Source: an uncultured Parabacteroides sp. (GTDB lineage Bacteria > Bacteroidota > Bacteroidia > Bacteroidales > Tannerellaceae). Taken from it: 64,000 nt of DNA. Shown in pieces: positions 1 to 8,675 of this stretch; the stretch's first letter is position 1; each line of letters opens with the position of its first letter. The notes under the pieces are model-generated. The model saw nothing but the letters and a program-made list of their open reading frames with translations. It made no database searches and was not told the origin of the DNA. A program made the translations under genes and the position numbers. The stretch is taken from NCBI GenBank assembly GCA_910577325.1, contig CAJTMR010000008.1, positions 62,001 through 126,000 on the forward strand. Direction: 5' to 3'.

Positions 1-120
1 TTCCACTGCGGACAACTGGAAAAAGGAAATGGCAACAAATAAAAGTATCAGCTTCATTTTCCTGAATAAATTAATGTTAAGAATGGGCACTGCTATTCCA
101 TTCGTGGACTTTTTTTTCAT
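1..120 (-). CDS. SusC-like TonB-dependent receptor, N-terminal 40 residues (cut by window edge)
   Basis: The minus strand opens an ATG at 118-120 and stays open to the window edge. The 40 visible residues begin MKKKSTNG and contain a hydrophobic stretch (LILLFVAISFFQLSA), the long basic N-terminus plus signal peptide usual for SusC/RagA outer-membrane receptors that follow a FecR gene. Such receptors import glycans or other ligands with TonB energy; some carry an N-terminal STN signalling domain that talks to the FecR anti-sigma. The start lies downstream of, and in the same direction as, the FecR gene at 277-1269, which supports the call. Only the signal region is visible, so ligand and full domain content are unknown. 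Confidence 0.7.
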   Translation of the reverse strand, partial: MKKKSTNGIAVPILNINLFRKMKLILLFVAISFFQLSAVE

Positions 121-162
121 ACATTTGAATGTTTAAAGTTTTACATTTTGCTCTCACGCTCT

Positions 163-170
163 TACCTTTG
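163..170 (+). promoter_or_regulatory. Possible -7 box for a plus-strand RNA
   Basis: TACCTTTG matches the Bacteroidetes TAnnTTTG -7 element. There is no well-spaced TTG -33 element, so this is a weak call. It matters because a terminator-like hairpin lies just downstream on the same strand. It also falls between the arms of a small stem, GCTCTCA (150-156) and TGAGAGC (169-175). Confidence 0.3.
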
Positions 171-175
171 AGAGC

Positions 176-229
176 AGTTTGTTTAGTTTTACATCAGGCG
201 GATGCTGGTAACATCTGCCTGATTTTTTT
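176..229 (+). ncRNA. Candidate short antisense RNA ending in an intrinsic terminator
   Basis: A strong stem, ATCAGGCGGATG (193-204) with CATCTGCCTGAT (212-223) and one G-U pair, is followed directly by a run of seven T (223-229). That is a plus-strand Rho-independent terminator, yet no plus-strand gene lies upstream. A possible promoter at 163-170 would give a transcript of about 50 nt, antisense to the 5' leader of the SusC-like mRNA. Antisense RNAs beside susC homologues (the DonS type) are known in Bacteroides. The RNA itself is inferred; only the hairpin and T-run are seen. Confidence 0.35.
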
Positions 230-276
230 GATATTTTCCCGAAATCTTAGGCCATAGGCAAATTATTTATTGTTTA

Positions 277-1269
277 TTATTTAGGACTGAGTATTATCTT
301 GTCTCCCTCGATCGTGTAACTGATCGGACTGATCAAGGCCAACAACTTCAAGATCTCTTCCGGCGACTCTTTCCGGATAGTCAACGACAGGCGATGATCG
401 AGTGGGACCCCTTTCCGGCATTCAATATCCATATTATACCAATGCTTCATCCGATGCAGGATGGTCGACAGCTTTTCATTCGTGCAGACCAGCTTGTCAC
501 CGATCCAGATAATATAATCGGAAGCATCCACCTCCGACAGGCTATAGGTTCCATTGCGCCTGTTGCAGGAAATCCGTTGGTTGGGTTTCAGGATGATTCC
601 TTTACTCATACCGGACAAAAGGACTTCCACCTTGCCCGAAAGCAAGGTCGTTTCGATCGTTTCCTTATTCTCGTAATTCTTGACATTGAAGTGCGTACCC
701 AACACGTTAACGACCATCCCGTCCGTCTCCACAAAGAAAGGCGCCTTTTCATTCCGCACGACTTCGAAATAACCTTCTCCTTCCAACTTCACAGAGCGCT
801 TATCATCAGAGAAATGTTCCGGATAGATCAACATGCTGTTGGCATTCAGCCAAGCAGTCGTCCCGTCCGGCAAGATCACAGGTCCTTTGCTGTCTTTTCC
901 CATAATGACACGGTTCATTATCAACTGTTCTTCAACAGAAGAATCGAAAAACTGATTTTGTCCGGCAAAATAACTTCCCAGCGAGCAAACCAGCAGTACA
1001 GCGACAGAAGCAGCTACTTTCATATAATAAGACAAGCGTATCTGCCTCCGTGCCCTCTCTTTCGCCTCGATCCCGATCGTGAAACGCTTAAAAGCCCGCT
1101 TCACCAAATCCGGGTCCGACACCGGGGCAGCACCGCTTTCCAGCCACCGGTCCCTTATTTCGGAAAAAACCTTCTTATTCTCCTCGCCGCCTTTCAACCA
1201 GCCAAGCAGAAGTTCCTTCTCCTTTTCCGAAGCATTTCCTTGTAAATATTTTAATATTATGTCATTCAT
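277..1269 (-). CDS. FecR-family anti-sigma factor
   Basis: A 330-residue single-pass inner-membrane protein. The N-terminal cytoplasmic part (residues 1-80, starting MNDIILKYLQG) resembles the anti-sigma region that binds ECF sigma factors. One membrane helix follows near residues 83-103 (YYMKVAASVAVLLVCSLGSYF). The periplasmic part carries the FecR core (LPDGTTAWLNANSML, then EGYFEVV and FVVETDG-like strands) and a C-terminal DUF4974-like end. It would relay ligand occupancy of a SusC receptor to the sigma factor. The ATG at 1267-1269 is preferred to an upstream alternative at 1305 because it begins the conserved domain and is preceded by an AAAGG stretch. It is divergent from the sigma gene at 1381 rather than co-oriented, the less common arrangement. 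Confidence 0.88.
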   Translation of the reverse strand: MNDIILKYLQGNASEKEKELLLGWLKGGEENKKVFSEIRDRWLESGAAPVSDPDLVKRAFKRFTIGIEAKERARRQIRLSYYMKVAASVAVLLVCSLGSYFAGQNQFFDSSVEEQLIMNRVIMGKDSKGPVILPDGTTAWLNANSMLIYPEHFSDDKRSVKLEGEGYFEVVRNEKAPFFVETDGMVVNVLGTHFNVKNYENKETIETTLLSGKVEVLLSGMSKGIILKPNQRISCNRRNGTYSLSEVDASDYIIWIGDKLVCTNEKLSTILHRMKHWYNMDIECRKGVPLDHRLSLTIRKESPEEILKLLALISPISYTIEGDKIILSPK

Positions 1270-1341
1270 CCTTTGATTACATTCTTTATACCTATCACAA
1301 AACAAAAAAGAATATCCCTACCTCCGAACCGAAAAAAATTC

Positions 1342-1349
1342 TATTTTTG
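1342..1349 (+). promoter_or_regulatory. -7 promoter box of the ECF sigma gene
   Basis: TATTTTTG matches TAnnTTTG and lies 31 bp before the ATG at 1381. The -33 element is not clear. Confidence 0.45.
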
Positions 1350-1380
1350 TCGGAAAATATGCAAAGAGAAACAGAATATC

Positions 1381-1986
1381 ATGAAAATACCGGAAGAAAA
1401 CTGTTTGAAAAAGCCACATGCCAGGACAAATGACCTATCATTGTTCCGCGAACTGTTTGACTCCTATTTTCGGGCACTTACGACCTATGCCTACCGTTTC
1501 GTAGACGACTGGCAAACTGCCGAAGATATCACCCAAGATGTTTTCATGTCGCTTTGGGAGAAAAAAGAAAGCATCGACTTTGATGATCCGATCAAACCCT
1601 ACCTCTATCGCGCCGCTTACAACCGCTCCATCAATTACCTCAATTCAGCCCTGATGCAGAAGCGCATCGAAGGTACGGACACGATAGACGAGCTGATCCA
1701 CCGCGAAATCCTCAGCTACAACCAGCATGACACGCTCCTGCTGAAGGAGATCACCGACGAGATCAACCGGTTTGTCGACACGCTTCCCCCCCAATGCAGG
1801 ACAGTCTATAAGCTGAGCCGCGAAAAGAACCTGCGGAACAAAGAAATAGCCGCCCGACTGGAAATCAGCGAAAAGGCGGTAGAAAAACATATCACCAAAG
1901 CATTGAGCGAAATACGCAACCATTTGGTACGCCTCGACATCCTTTCCATACTGGTTTGCCTGATCGGTAATTCTTCCTGCCATTAG
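1381..1986 (+). CDS. ECF-type RNA polymerase sigma factor
   Basis: A 201-residue protein with sigma-70 region 2 (LFRELFDSYFRALTTYAYRF, then AEDITQDVFMSLWEKK, the -10 recognition helix) and region 4 (LPPQCRTVYKLSREKNLRNKEIAARL, a helix-turn-helix). It matches the Bacteroidetes ECF group paired with FecR and SusC/SusD systems. The ATG at 1381 is chosen over an open extension from 1273 because the extension is basic, unconserved and spans the promoter box. The partner is the divergent FecR gene at 277-1269, so the pair would switch on the SusC-like receptor when its ligand is bound. The C-terminal tail (ILSILVCLIGNSSCH) is unusually hydrophobic for a sigma factor. Confidence 0.9.
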   Translation: MKIPEENCLKKPHARTNDLSLFRELFDSYFRALTTYAYRFVDDWQTAEDITQDVFMSLWEKKESIDFDDPIKPYLYRAAYNRSINYLNSALMQKRIEGTDTIDELIHREILSYNQHDTLLLKEITDEINRFVDTLPPQCRTVYKLSREKNLRNKEIAARLEISEKAVEKHITKALSEIRNHLVRLDILSILVCLIGNSSCH

Positions 1987-2335
1987 TTTTTGAGATTTTA
2001 CGCAGGTTCTATAAGTTCGTTACCGAATCAATGAATAATGAAATCCCCAATGCCTGGTTATTAAAAAACAGACAATAACCCTTATCAGGACGTTTTTCTA
2101 TTTGGAATGAAATCCCGGACAATTCGTGTTTGACGTTTCCCTCTTCCTGGCCGGAATTAATAAACAGCAGATAAAAAAAGATCGGCAGGAAACAGAAAAG
2201 CGGACTCTCTTTGTTACTGAAAAGTAAAAAAAACTGACATTATGAGAAAGCTAAACTCCCGGAGAATCGTCTGTAGCAAACGAATGTTACCGCAAGCCTG
2301 AATATTCCAAAAGAGATTTACCTCTTTGACGACAT

Positions 2336-2470
2336 GACGACCGTCTTCATCACCGCGACGACCGTCTTCCCCAGCATGACGACCGTCTTCATGGCGCATG
2401 GCCCCGGCAACTCACGGCAACGACGACCGTCTTTATGGCGAAAAACCGCGCACTTCATGGCAAAAACCCC
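2336..2470. repeat. Tandem repeat array, period 21-22 bp (GACGACCGTCTTC core)
   Basis: GACGACCGTCTTC starts at 2336, 2357 and 2378, an exact 21-bp spacing. A fourth copy, GACGACCGTCTT, is at 2422, 44 bp further on. A related ATGGC(G)AAAAACC pair at 2435 and 2457 keeps a 22-bp step. The core is nearly palindromic (GACGNCCGTC). It belongs to a group of similarly spaced but sequence-different arrays elsewhere in the window. Confidence 0.75.
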
Positions 2471-2666
2471 TTTTTGCCTGATGAAGAACCGGCATTTGCA
2501 GCTATTTACGAAAGAATGTGTTTTGTTGTTAACGAAACAATATTCCACAAGAACCCCCTTCCCGGATCAGTATATAAAAACAGAAAAACATCCTCAAAAA
2601 GAACTCTCAAAAGAATACTGAACAAAATTTAAACAGGCTCTTAAGGGAAATTCGGTTAGTAAGCAC

Positions 2667-2674
2667 TATATTTG
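2667..2674 (+). promoter_or_regulatory. purL promoter -7 box
   Basis: TATATTTG fits TAnnTTTG, 71 bp before the purL ATG. A TTCGG at 2651-2655 lies near the -33 position but is a poor match. Confidence 0.5.
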
Positions 2675-2744
2675 CACTTTGTAAGCGAGGGGTATCCTTA
2701 TATTACCCCCCGTATGAACGGAATACCATTAATAAATCGACGAT

Positions 2745-5700
2745 ATGATTCTATTCTTTCAATCTCCAACAAAGACGGTGTTAGCTGTGGAGGCTGCACA
2801 CGCTTTCTCACCTGAAGATGTAGAAAAACTGGTCTGGGCTTTCAGCGAAGCAACACTACTCCAGGCTGAAACATTGGAAGGCTGGTATGTTGGTCCACGC
2901 CGGGAAATGATCACCCCGTGGAGTACGAATGCCGTGGAAATCACCCAGAACATGGGACTCACCGGTATCTCACGCATCGAGGAATACGTCCCTGTTTCTT
3001 CCGGCGAAGCAGAACATGACCCGATGTTGCAGCGTATCTACAACGGCCTGAACCAGGACATCTTCACGATCAGCAAACAACCGGACCCGATTGTTTATAT
3101 CGAGGATATCGAGGCCTACAACAAACAGGAAGGACTGGCATTGAGCGATGAAGAAATGTCTTACCTCAACGAAGTAAGCCGAAAACTGGAACGCCGGCTG
3201 ACAGACAGCGAAGTGTACGGTTTTGCTCAAGTAAACTCGGAACACTGCCGCCACAAAATCTTCGGCGGTACATTCATTATCGACGGAGAAGAGAAAGAAA
3301 GTTCTCTCTTTAACCTGATCAAGAAAACATCGGCGGAGAACCCGAACAAATTGGTTTCCGCCTATAAAGATAATGTGGCATTCAACGAAGGCCCGATGAT
3401 CGAACAGTTCGCCCCGGCAAGCGGCGACAAACCGGATTTCTACGAAGTGAAAGAAATCCAATCGGTTATCTCGCTGAAAGCCGAAACCCACAACTTCCCG
3501 ACAACGGTCGAACCGTTCAACGGTGCGGCTACCGGATCGGGTGGTGAAATCCGTGACCGTCTGGGGGGTGGAAAATCATCCTTGCCGATTGCCGGAACAG
3601 CCGTTTACATGACCTCTTATCCGCGTACGGAAGGTGCACGCGAATGGGAAAAGATCCTCGATCCGCGCCCTTGGTTGTACCAGACTCCGGAGCAGATCCT
3701 GATCAAGGCCTCCAACGGTGCATCCGATTTCGGTAACAAGTTCGGACAGCCGCTGATCTGCGGTTCGGTCCTGACTTTCGAACACGAAGAGAACAAGAAG
3801 AAATACGCTTACGACAAAGTGATCATGCTGGCCGGAGGTGTCGGTTATGCCAATATGCGCGACGCGTTGAAGGGTGATCCCGCACCGGGCGAAAAAGTAG
3901 TCCTGTTAGGTGGCGACAACTACCGCATCGGTATGGGCGGCGGCGCTGTCTCTTCCGTAAACACGGGCCAATATACCAGCGGTATCGAGTTGAACGCCGT
4001 ACAGCGTGCCAACCCGGAAATGCAGAAACGCGTATCCAACGTGATCCGTGCGATCGCCGAATCGGACAACAACCCGGTTATCTCCATCCATGACCACGGC
4101 GCAGGCGGTCACCTGAACTGTCTCTCCGAACTGGTGGAAGCAACCGGCGGACATATCGACATGAGCCAGTTGCCTGTCGGCGACCCGACACTTTCCGCAA
4201 AGGAAATCGTGGGTAACGAAAGCCAGGAACGTATGGGCTTGCTGATGAAAGAAGAAGATGTTGCCCGTGTACGGCGCATTGCCGACCGCGAACGCTCTCC
4301 GATGTATGTGGTAGGCGAAACGACCAACGACATGAAGTTCGTCTTCGAACAAGCCGACGGCGTGAAACCGATCGACATCAAGCTGGAATATATGTTCGGC
4401 AAACCGCCAAGAACGATCATGAAGGATCATACGGTTGAAGAGACATACGCTCCGGTCGTTTATAAAGAATCCGAACTGCATCATTACCTCGAAAATGTGC
4501 TTCAACTGGAAGCCGTTGCATGTAAGGACTGGTTGACCAACAAGGTGGACCGTTCGGTGACAGGCAAGGTCGCACGCCAGCAGTGTCAAGGCGAATTGCA
4601 GTTGCCGTTGAGCGACTTGGGTGCGGTAGCTTTGGATTACCGCGGAAAAGCGGGTATCGCCACATCTATCGGCCATGCCCCGCAGGTAGCGATGATCGAC
4701 CCGGCTGCCGGTTCTGTCATGGCGATTGCCGAAGCATTGACAAATATCGTTTTCGCTCCGTTGTCCGATAAGCTGACAGGCGTATCTTTGAGTGCCAACT
4801 GGATGTGGCCGTGCCGCAACGAAGGCGAAGATGCCCGTCTGTACAAGGCGGTCCAGGCTGCTTCCGATTTCGCTTGTGCATTAGGAATCAATATCCCGAC
4901 CGGTAAAGACTCTCTGTCCATGACGCAGAAATATGGCGATGACAAAGTGATCGCTCCGGGTACGGTGATTATTTCCGCCGGTGCGGAAGTCAGCGACATC
5001 CGAAAGATCGTTTCTCCGGTATTGGCCCACGAAAAGAATTCTTACATATATTATATAGACTTCTCGTTCGACACGATGAAGCTGGGCGGTTCCGCTCTTG
5101 CGCAGGTTCTGAACAAGTTGGGCGATGAAGTCCCGACGGTAAAGGACAGCGAGTATTTTGCCGATGCTTTCAATGCAATCCAGGATGCTATCGAAAAAGG
5201 ACTGGTTCTCGCCGGACATGATGTTTCAGCCGGCGGTATGATCACGGCATTACTCGAAATGTGCTTCGCCAATGTGGAAGGCGGCCTGGAAGTAAACCTC
5301 GACAAGTTGACCGAACAGGACATCATCAAGATCCTGTTCGCTGAAAATCCGGGTATCCTGGTTCAGGTGAAAGACAAGAAAGCATTCGAGAAGCTGATGG
5401 AAGACGCAGGCGTAGGTTTTGCCGTTATCGCCAAGCCGACTTCCGAACGTCACATCCTGGTTTCCAAAGAAGGCATCCAGTACCACTTCGGCATCGACTA
5501 CATGCGCGACGTATGGTACGAATCGTCTTACAAACTGGACATCAAGCAGAGCGGTAACGTATGTGCAGGCAACCGTTTCGAGAACTACAAGATGCAGCCG
5601 CTGGAATTCAAGTATCCGAAGAGCTTCACCGGTAAGCTGTCTTCTTACGGCCTGACTGCCGACCGCAAAGGAAAGAGCGGAATCCGTGCCGCCGTAATCC

Positions 5701-6437
5701 GTGAAAAGGGTTGCCAGTGCGAACGTGAAACGTCTTATGCACTGTATCTGGCAGGTTTCGATGTGAAAGATGTTCACATGACCGACTTGGCTTCCGGACG
5801 CGAAACATTGGAAGACATAAACATGATCGTATTCTGCGGCGGTTTCTCCAATTCCGACGTTTTAGGCTCAGCCAAAGGATGGGCCGGCGGCTTCTTGTTC
5901 AACGAGAAAGCCAAGAAGGCACTGGATAACTTCTATGCACGTCCCGACACCTTGAGTTTGGGTATCTGCAACGGTTGCCAGCTGATGGCCGAATTGGGAG
6001 TTATTTATCCGGAACATGAAAAGAAACACAAGATGTTGCACAACGATTCGCACAAGTTCGAATCGAACTTCATCTCGGTCGAGATCCCGAAAAACCATTC
6101 TGTCATGCTCGGTTCGTTAAGCGGTTCCAAATTAGGAATCTGGGTGGCCCACGGCGAAGGCAAGTTCTCTTTCCCGTATGAAGAAAAAGAATACCATATC
6201 GCTCTTAAATATAACTACGAAGGCTATCCTGCCAACCCGAACGGTTCGCCTTGGTCGGTTGCCGGTGTCTGCTCGCACGACGGACGCCACCTGGCAATGA
6301 TGCCTCACTTGGAACGTGCGATGTTCCCGTGGCAGTGCGGTTACTATCCTGAAGATCGCCGGAACAGCGACGAAGTCACTCCGTGGATCGAAGGTTTCGT
6401 GAATGCACGGAAATGGATAGAAGAGCATAAGAAATAA
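2745..6437 (+). CDS. purL: Phosphoribosylformylglycinamidine synthase (single-chain PurL)
   Basis: Converts FGAR, glutamine and ATP to FGAM in de novo purine synthesis in the cytoplasm. At 1230 residues it is the long fused form, with synthetase and glutaminase in one chain, close to the 1295 residues of the E. coli enzyme. The N-terminal PurS-like part is followed by two AIRS-type ATP-binding halves (for example SVISLKAETHNFPTTVEPF and the GTGGG-type glycine-rich turns). The C-terminal class I glutamine amidotransferase shows GICNGCQ with nucleophile C1075, and the PHLER motif gives H1188 and E1190 of the triad. The ATG at 2745 gives the family's usual N-terminus. It stands alone between its own promoter and the terminator at 6498-6540. 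Confidence 0.97.
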   Translation: MILFFQSPTKTVLAVEAAHAFSPEDVEKLVWAFSEATLLQAETLEGWYVGPRREMITPWSTNAVEITQNMGLTGISRIEEYVPVSSGEAEHDPMLQRIYNGLNQDIFTISKQPDPIVYIEDIEAYNKQEGLALSDEEMSYLNEVSRKLERRLTDSEVYGFAQVNSEHCRHKIFGGTFIIDGEEKESSLFNLIKKTSAENPNKLVSAYKDNVAFNEGPMIEQFAPASGDKPDFYEVKEIQSVISLKAETHNFPTTVEPFNGAATGSGGEIRDRLGGGKSSLPIAGTAVYMTSYPRTEGAREWEKILDPRPWLYQTPEQILIKASNGASDFGNKFGQPLICGSVLTFEHEENKKKYAYDKVIMLAGGVGYANMRDALKGDPAPGEKVVLLGGDNYRIGMGGGAVSSVNTGQYTSGIELNAVQRANPEMQKRVSNVIRAIAESDNNPVISIHDHGAGGHLNCLSELVEATGGHIDMSQLPVGDPTLSAKEIVGNESQERMGLLMKEEDVARVRRIADRERSPMYVVGETTNDMKFVFEQADGVKPIDIKLEYMFGKPPRTIMKDHTVEETYAPVVYKESELHHYLENVLQLEAVACKDWLTNKVDRSVTGKVARQQCQGELQLPLSDLGAVALDYRGKAGIATSIGHAPQVAMIDPAAGSVMAIAEALTNIVFAPLSDKLTGVSLSANWMWPCRNEGEDARLYKAVQAASDFACALGINIPTGKDSLSMTQKYGDDKVIAPGTVIISAGAEVSDIRKIVSPVLAHEKNSYIYYIDFSFDTMKLGGSALAQVLNKLGDEVPTVKDSEYFADAFNAIQDAIEKGLVLAGHDVSAGGMITALLEMCFANVEGGLEVNLDKLTEQDIIKILFAENPGILVQVKDKKAFEKLMEDAGVGFAVIAKPTSERHILVSKEGIQYHFGIDYMRDVWYESSYKLDIKQSGNVCAGNRFENYKMQPLEFKYPKSFTGKLSSYGLTADRKGKSGIRAAVIREKGCQCERETSYALYLAGFDVKDVHMTDLASGRETLEDINMIVFCGGFSNSDVLGSAKGWAGGFLFNEKAKKALDNFYARPDTLSLGICNGCQLMAELGVIYPEHEKKHKMLHNDSHKFESNFISVEIPKNHSVMLGSLSGSKLGIWVAHGEGKFSFPYEEKEYHIALKYNYEGYPANPNGSPWSVAGVCSHDGRHLAMMPHLERAMFPWQCGYYPEDRRNSDEVTPWIEGFVNARKWIEEHKK

Positions 6438-6497
6438 TATTTCAATAGGAAAAACAGATCCGCCTACCGGAATAAAATCCGACAGGCATTCATCTTG

Positions 6498-6540
6498 AAA
6501 CGGATAGGCATCGAAGATTATTCGAATGCTTATCCGTTTT
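6498..6540 (+). terminator. Rho-independent terminator after purL
   Basis: A near-perfect stem pairs AAACGGATAGGCATCGAA with TTCGAATGCTTATCCGTTT around a short loop, ending in TTTT. It lies 60 bp after the purL stop. Confidence 0.8.
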
Positions 6541-6627
6541 ATATTATATCCAAGTACAACAAATCACGACCTCTTATTATATGTTCCTTCCATATTAATC
6601 CCTATCTTCGCAAAAGAATATAAACCA

Positions 6628-6658
6628 TTGGCTTTGTGAAATAGAATCTTTATCTTCG
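6628..6658 (+). promoter_or_regulatory. Promoter of the GH20 gene
   Basis: TTG (6628-6630), a 20-bp spacer, then TATCTTCG (6651-6658), a one-base variant of TAnnTTTG. The -7 box ends 31 bp before the ATG. A second TATCTTCG lies at 6603-6610. Confidence 0.6.
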
Positions 6659-6689
6659 CCGCCTAAACAATAAACAAGTACACTGCTTC

Positions 6690-8591
6690 ATGAAAAAGTT
6701 GCTATTTATCCTCGCTACAGCAAGTCTTATCTTGGGATTTAGCTCTTGTTTCCACCAAGATGTCACGAATAGTGCATTGGCATTGATCCCGCAACCGCAA
6801 GAAATGACAACCGGGACGGATCACTTCAAACTGACCCGCCGTGCTGCTATCACACTCGACACTTCAAATCCTCAACTAACGGGTATCGCGCGTTACTTCA
6901 ACAATAAAGTCGCACCGGCTACAGGATTTGAAGTTCCGGTCGAAAAAAACGGGAATATTGTATTCAAACTGACAGACGATGCTGCATTAGGAGCAGAAGG
7001 CTATCACCTGCTGGTCAGACATGACGATATCATCATCACCGCCCACCAGCCTGCCGGTATCTTCTACGGAGTACAGACCTTATTACAAATGCTTCCTTCC
7101 GGGATAAAAAGCAATCAGGAACAAAAAGGCATCAACTGGACAATCCCTTGTGCCGACATCACCGATCAACCGCAATTTGCCTGGCGCGGACTGATGCTCG
7201 ACGTCAGCCGCCATTGGTTTACAAAAGAGGAAGTGAAGAAATATATCGACGAACTGGCGGAATATAAGATGAATGTCTTCCACTGGCATCTGACCGACGA
7301 TCAAGGTTGGCGTCTGGAAATAAAATCATTGCCGCGCCTGACGGAAGTTGGCGCCTGGCGTGCTCCCCGCGTCGGACAATGGTGGCAGCGCGAAACGCAA
7401 CAACCAGGTGAAGAAGCTACTTATGGAGGCTTTTATACACAAGAAGACGTAAAAGAAGTGTTGGCGTATGCAGCAGAACGCTACGTGCGTGTCATTCCCG
7501 AAATAGACGTTCCCGGACACAGCCTGGCCGCCCTCGTTGCCTATCCGGAACTGGCCTGCATGAAAGCACCTTCGACAGTCGGTGTAGGCAACAAGTTCTA
7601 CGGGGAAGATGAAAATACGCTTTGTGTAGGCAAAGACGTCACTTTCGAGTTCATGGACAAAGTCTTGACGGAAGTGGCAGCCCTTTTCCCCGACGAATAT
7701 GTCCATATCGGAGGCGACGAATGTTTCAAAGGTTTCTGGCATACATGCCCGCGTTGCCAGGCCCGCATGAAAGCGGAAAACCTGAAAGACGAGAATGAAC
7801 TGCAAAGTTACTTCATCCACCGGATGGAAAGTATCCTGAAAGAGAAAGGGAAAAAGCTGATCGGCTGGGACGAGATCATTGACGGCGGACTGGCTCCCGA
7901 TGCAACCGTTATGAGTTGGCGGGGCATGGAAGGCGGAATCAAATCGGCAAAAGCCGGCCATCATGTGATCATGACGCCGACCGAACATTGCTACATCGAC
8001 CTTTGGCAAGGCGAACCGTCTGTCGAACCGGATACCTACTCCATGTGCCGCCTGAAGGACTCCTATAGTTTCAATCCTGTTCCCGACGGTGTGCCGGCCG
8101 AGAAGGTATTAGGCGGGCAAGGCAACCTCTGGTCTGAGTCTGTCCCCACTTTCCGCCATGCCGAATACATGACCTGGCCACGCGGATGGGCCCTTGCCGA
8201 AGTTCTATGGAGCGGACCGGCCAAAGCAAACTGGGATCAGTTCTGGCCACGTGTCGAACAACATTTCGCACGTGCGGACCAGGCACAAGTCAACTACGCC
8301 CGCAGCATGTATAACGCCATCGTCACCCCTTACTACACGGAAGAGGGTGAACTGAAAATCAAACTGGACAGCGAGCCGGGCAACCTCGACATCTATTATA
8401 CATTCGATAATACAGACCCCGACAACTTCACTCCGAAGTATGAGACTCCGCTCCGGATACCCAGGAATGCAACCTGGCTGCGTATTGTCACTTACCGGAA
8501 CAATAAGCCGGTCGGAAAAGTTATAACATTGACAATCAAAGAACTTGAAAAGCGGGCGGAGAATACCCGCCATGTCGTCGGCAACTTGTAA
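6690..8591 (+). CDS. GH20 beta-N-acetylhexosaminidase lipoprotein
   Basis: A 633-residue secreted glycosidase that would remove terminal GlcNAc or GalNAc from host or bacterial glycans. The N-terminus is a signal peptide ending in FSSC, a relaxed Bacteroidetes lipobox, so it is probably lipid-anchored to the outer membrane. Domains in order: a GH20b-like N-terminal domain (about 35-155), the catalytic barrel (about 160-510) with HIGGDE at 339-344, where D343-E344 are the substrate-assisted catalytic pair, and a small C-terminal beta domain (about 545-620) like the chitobiase C-terminal domain. The gene has its own promoter. No SusCD pair or other glycosidase is beside it, so the natural substrate cannot be read from context. 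Confidence 0.93.
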   Translation: MKKLLFILATASLILGFSSCFHQDVTNSALALIPQPQEMTTGTDHFKLTRRAAITLDTSNPQLTGIARYFNNKVAPATGFEVPVEKNGNIVFKLTDDAALGAEGYHLLVRHDDIIITAHQPAGIFYGVQTLLQMLPSGIKSNQEQKGINWTIPCADITDQPQFAWRGLMLDVSRHWFTKEEVKKYIDELAEYKMNVFHWHLTDDQGWRLEIKSLPRLTEVGAWRAPRVGQWWQRETQQPGEEATYGGFYTQEDVKEVLAYAAERYVRVIPEIDVPGHSLAALVAYPELACMKAPSTVGVGNKFYGEDENTLCVGKDVTFEFMDKVLTEVAALFPDEYVHIGGDECFKGFWHTCPRCQARMKAENLKDENELQSYFIHRMESILKEKGKKLIGWDEIIDGGLAPDATVMSWRGMEGGIKSAKAGHHVIMTPTEHCYIDLWQGEPSVEPDTYSMCRLKDSYSFNPVPDGVPAEKVLGGQGNLWSESVPTFRHAEYMTWPRGWALAEVLWSGPAKANWDQFWPRVEQHFARADQAQVNYARSMYNAIVTPYYTEEGELKIKLDSEPGNLDIYYTFDNTDPDNFTPKYETPLRIPRNATWLRIVTYRNNKPVGKVITLTIKELEKRAENTRHVVGNL

Positions 8592-8675
8592 CACAAATGT
8601 AACATATATGTCGTAAACGCGAAACAGCATTCTCGTTCCTTTGCAAACAAAATCATAAAGTTCAAAAAGTCAGGA

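Larger units (their letters stand above)
1987..2744. other. Intergenic region before purL
   Basis: About 760 bp without a convincing gene. Short ORFs on both strands at 2214-2632 overlap each other and owe their repeats (MTTVF or MKTVV motifs) to the underlying DNA repeat at 2336-2470, so they are not called. The right end holds the purL promoter (2667-2674) and a small leader stem, GGGGTA (2689-2694) with TACCCC (2704-2709). The stretch 1987-2330 shows nothing recognisable. Confidence 0.5.

Noticed and set aside
2336..2470. CRISPR-like array
   Set aside because: The period is only 21-22 bp with no separate unique spacers of normal length, and no cas genes are in the window.
2334..2621. Plus-strand ORF of 95 codons with repeated MTTVF motifs, and its minus-strand counterpart with MKTVV
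   Set aside because: Both frames are open over the same DNA repeat; the protein repeats are a by-product of it, and neither has a promoter or known domain.
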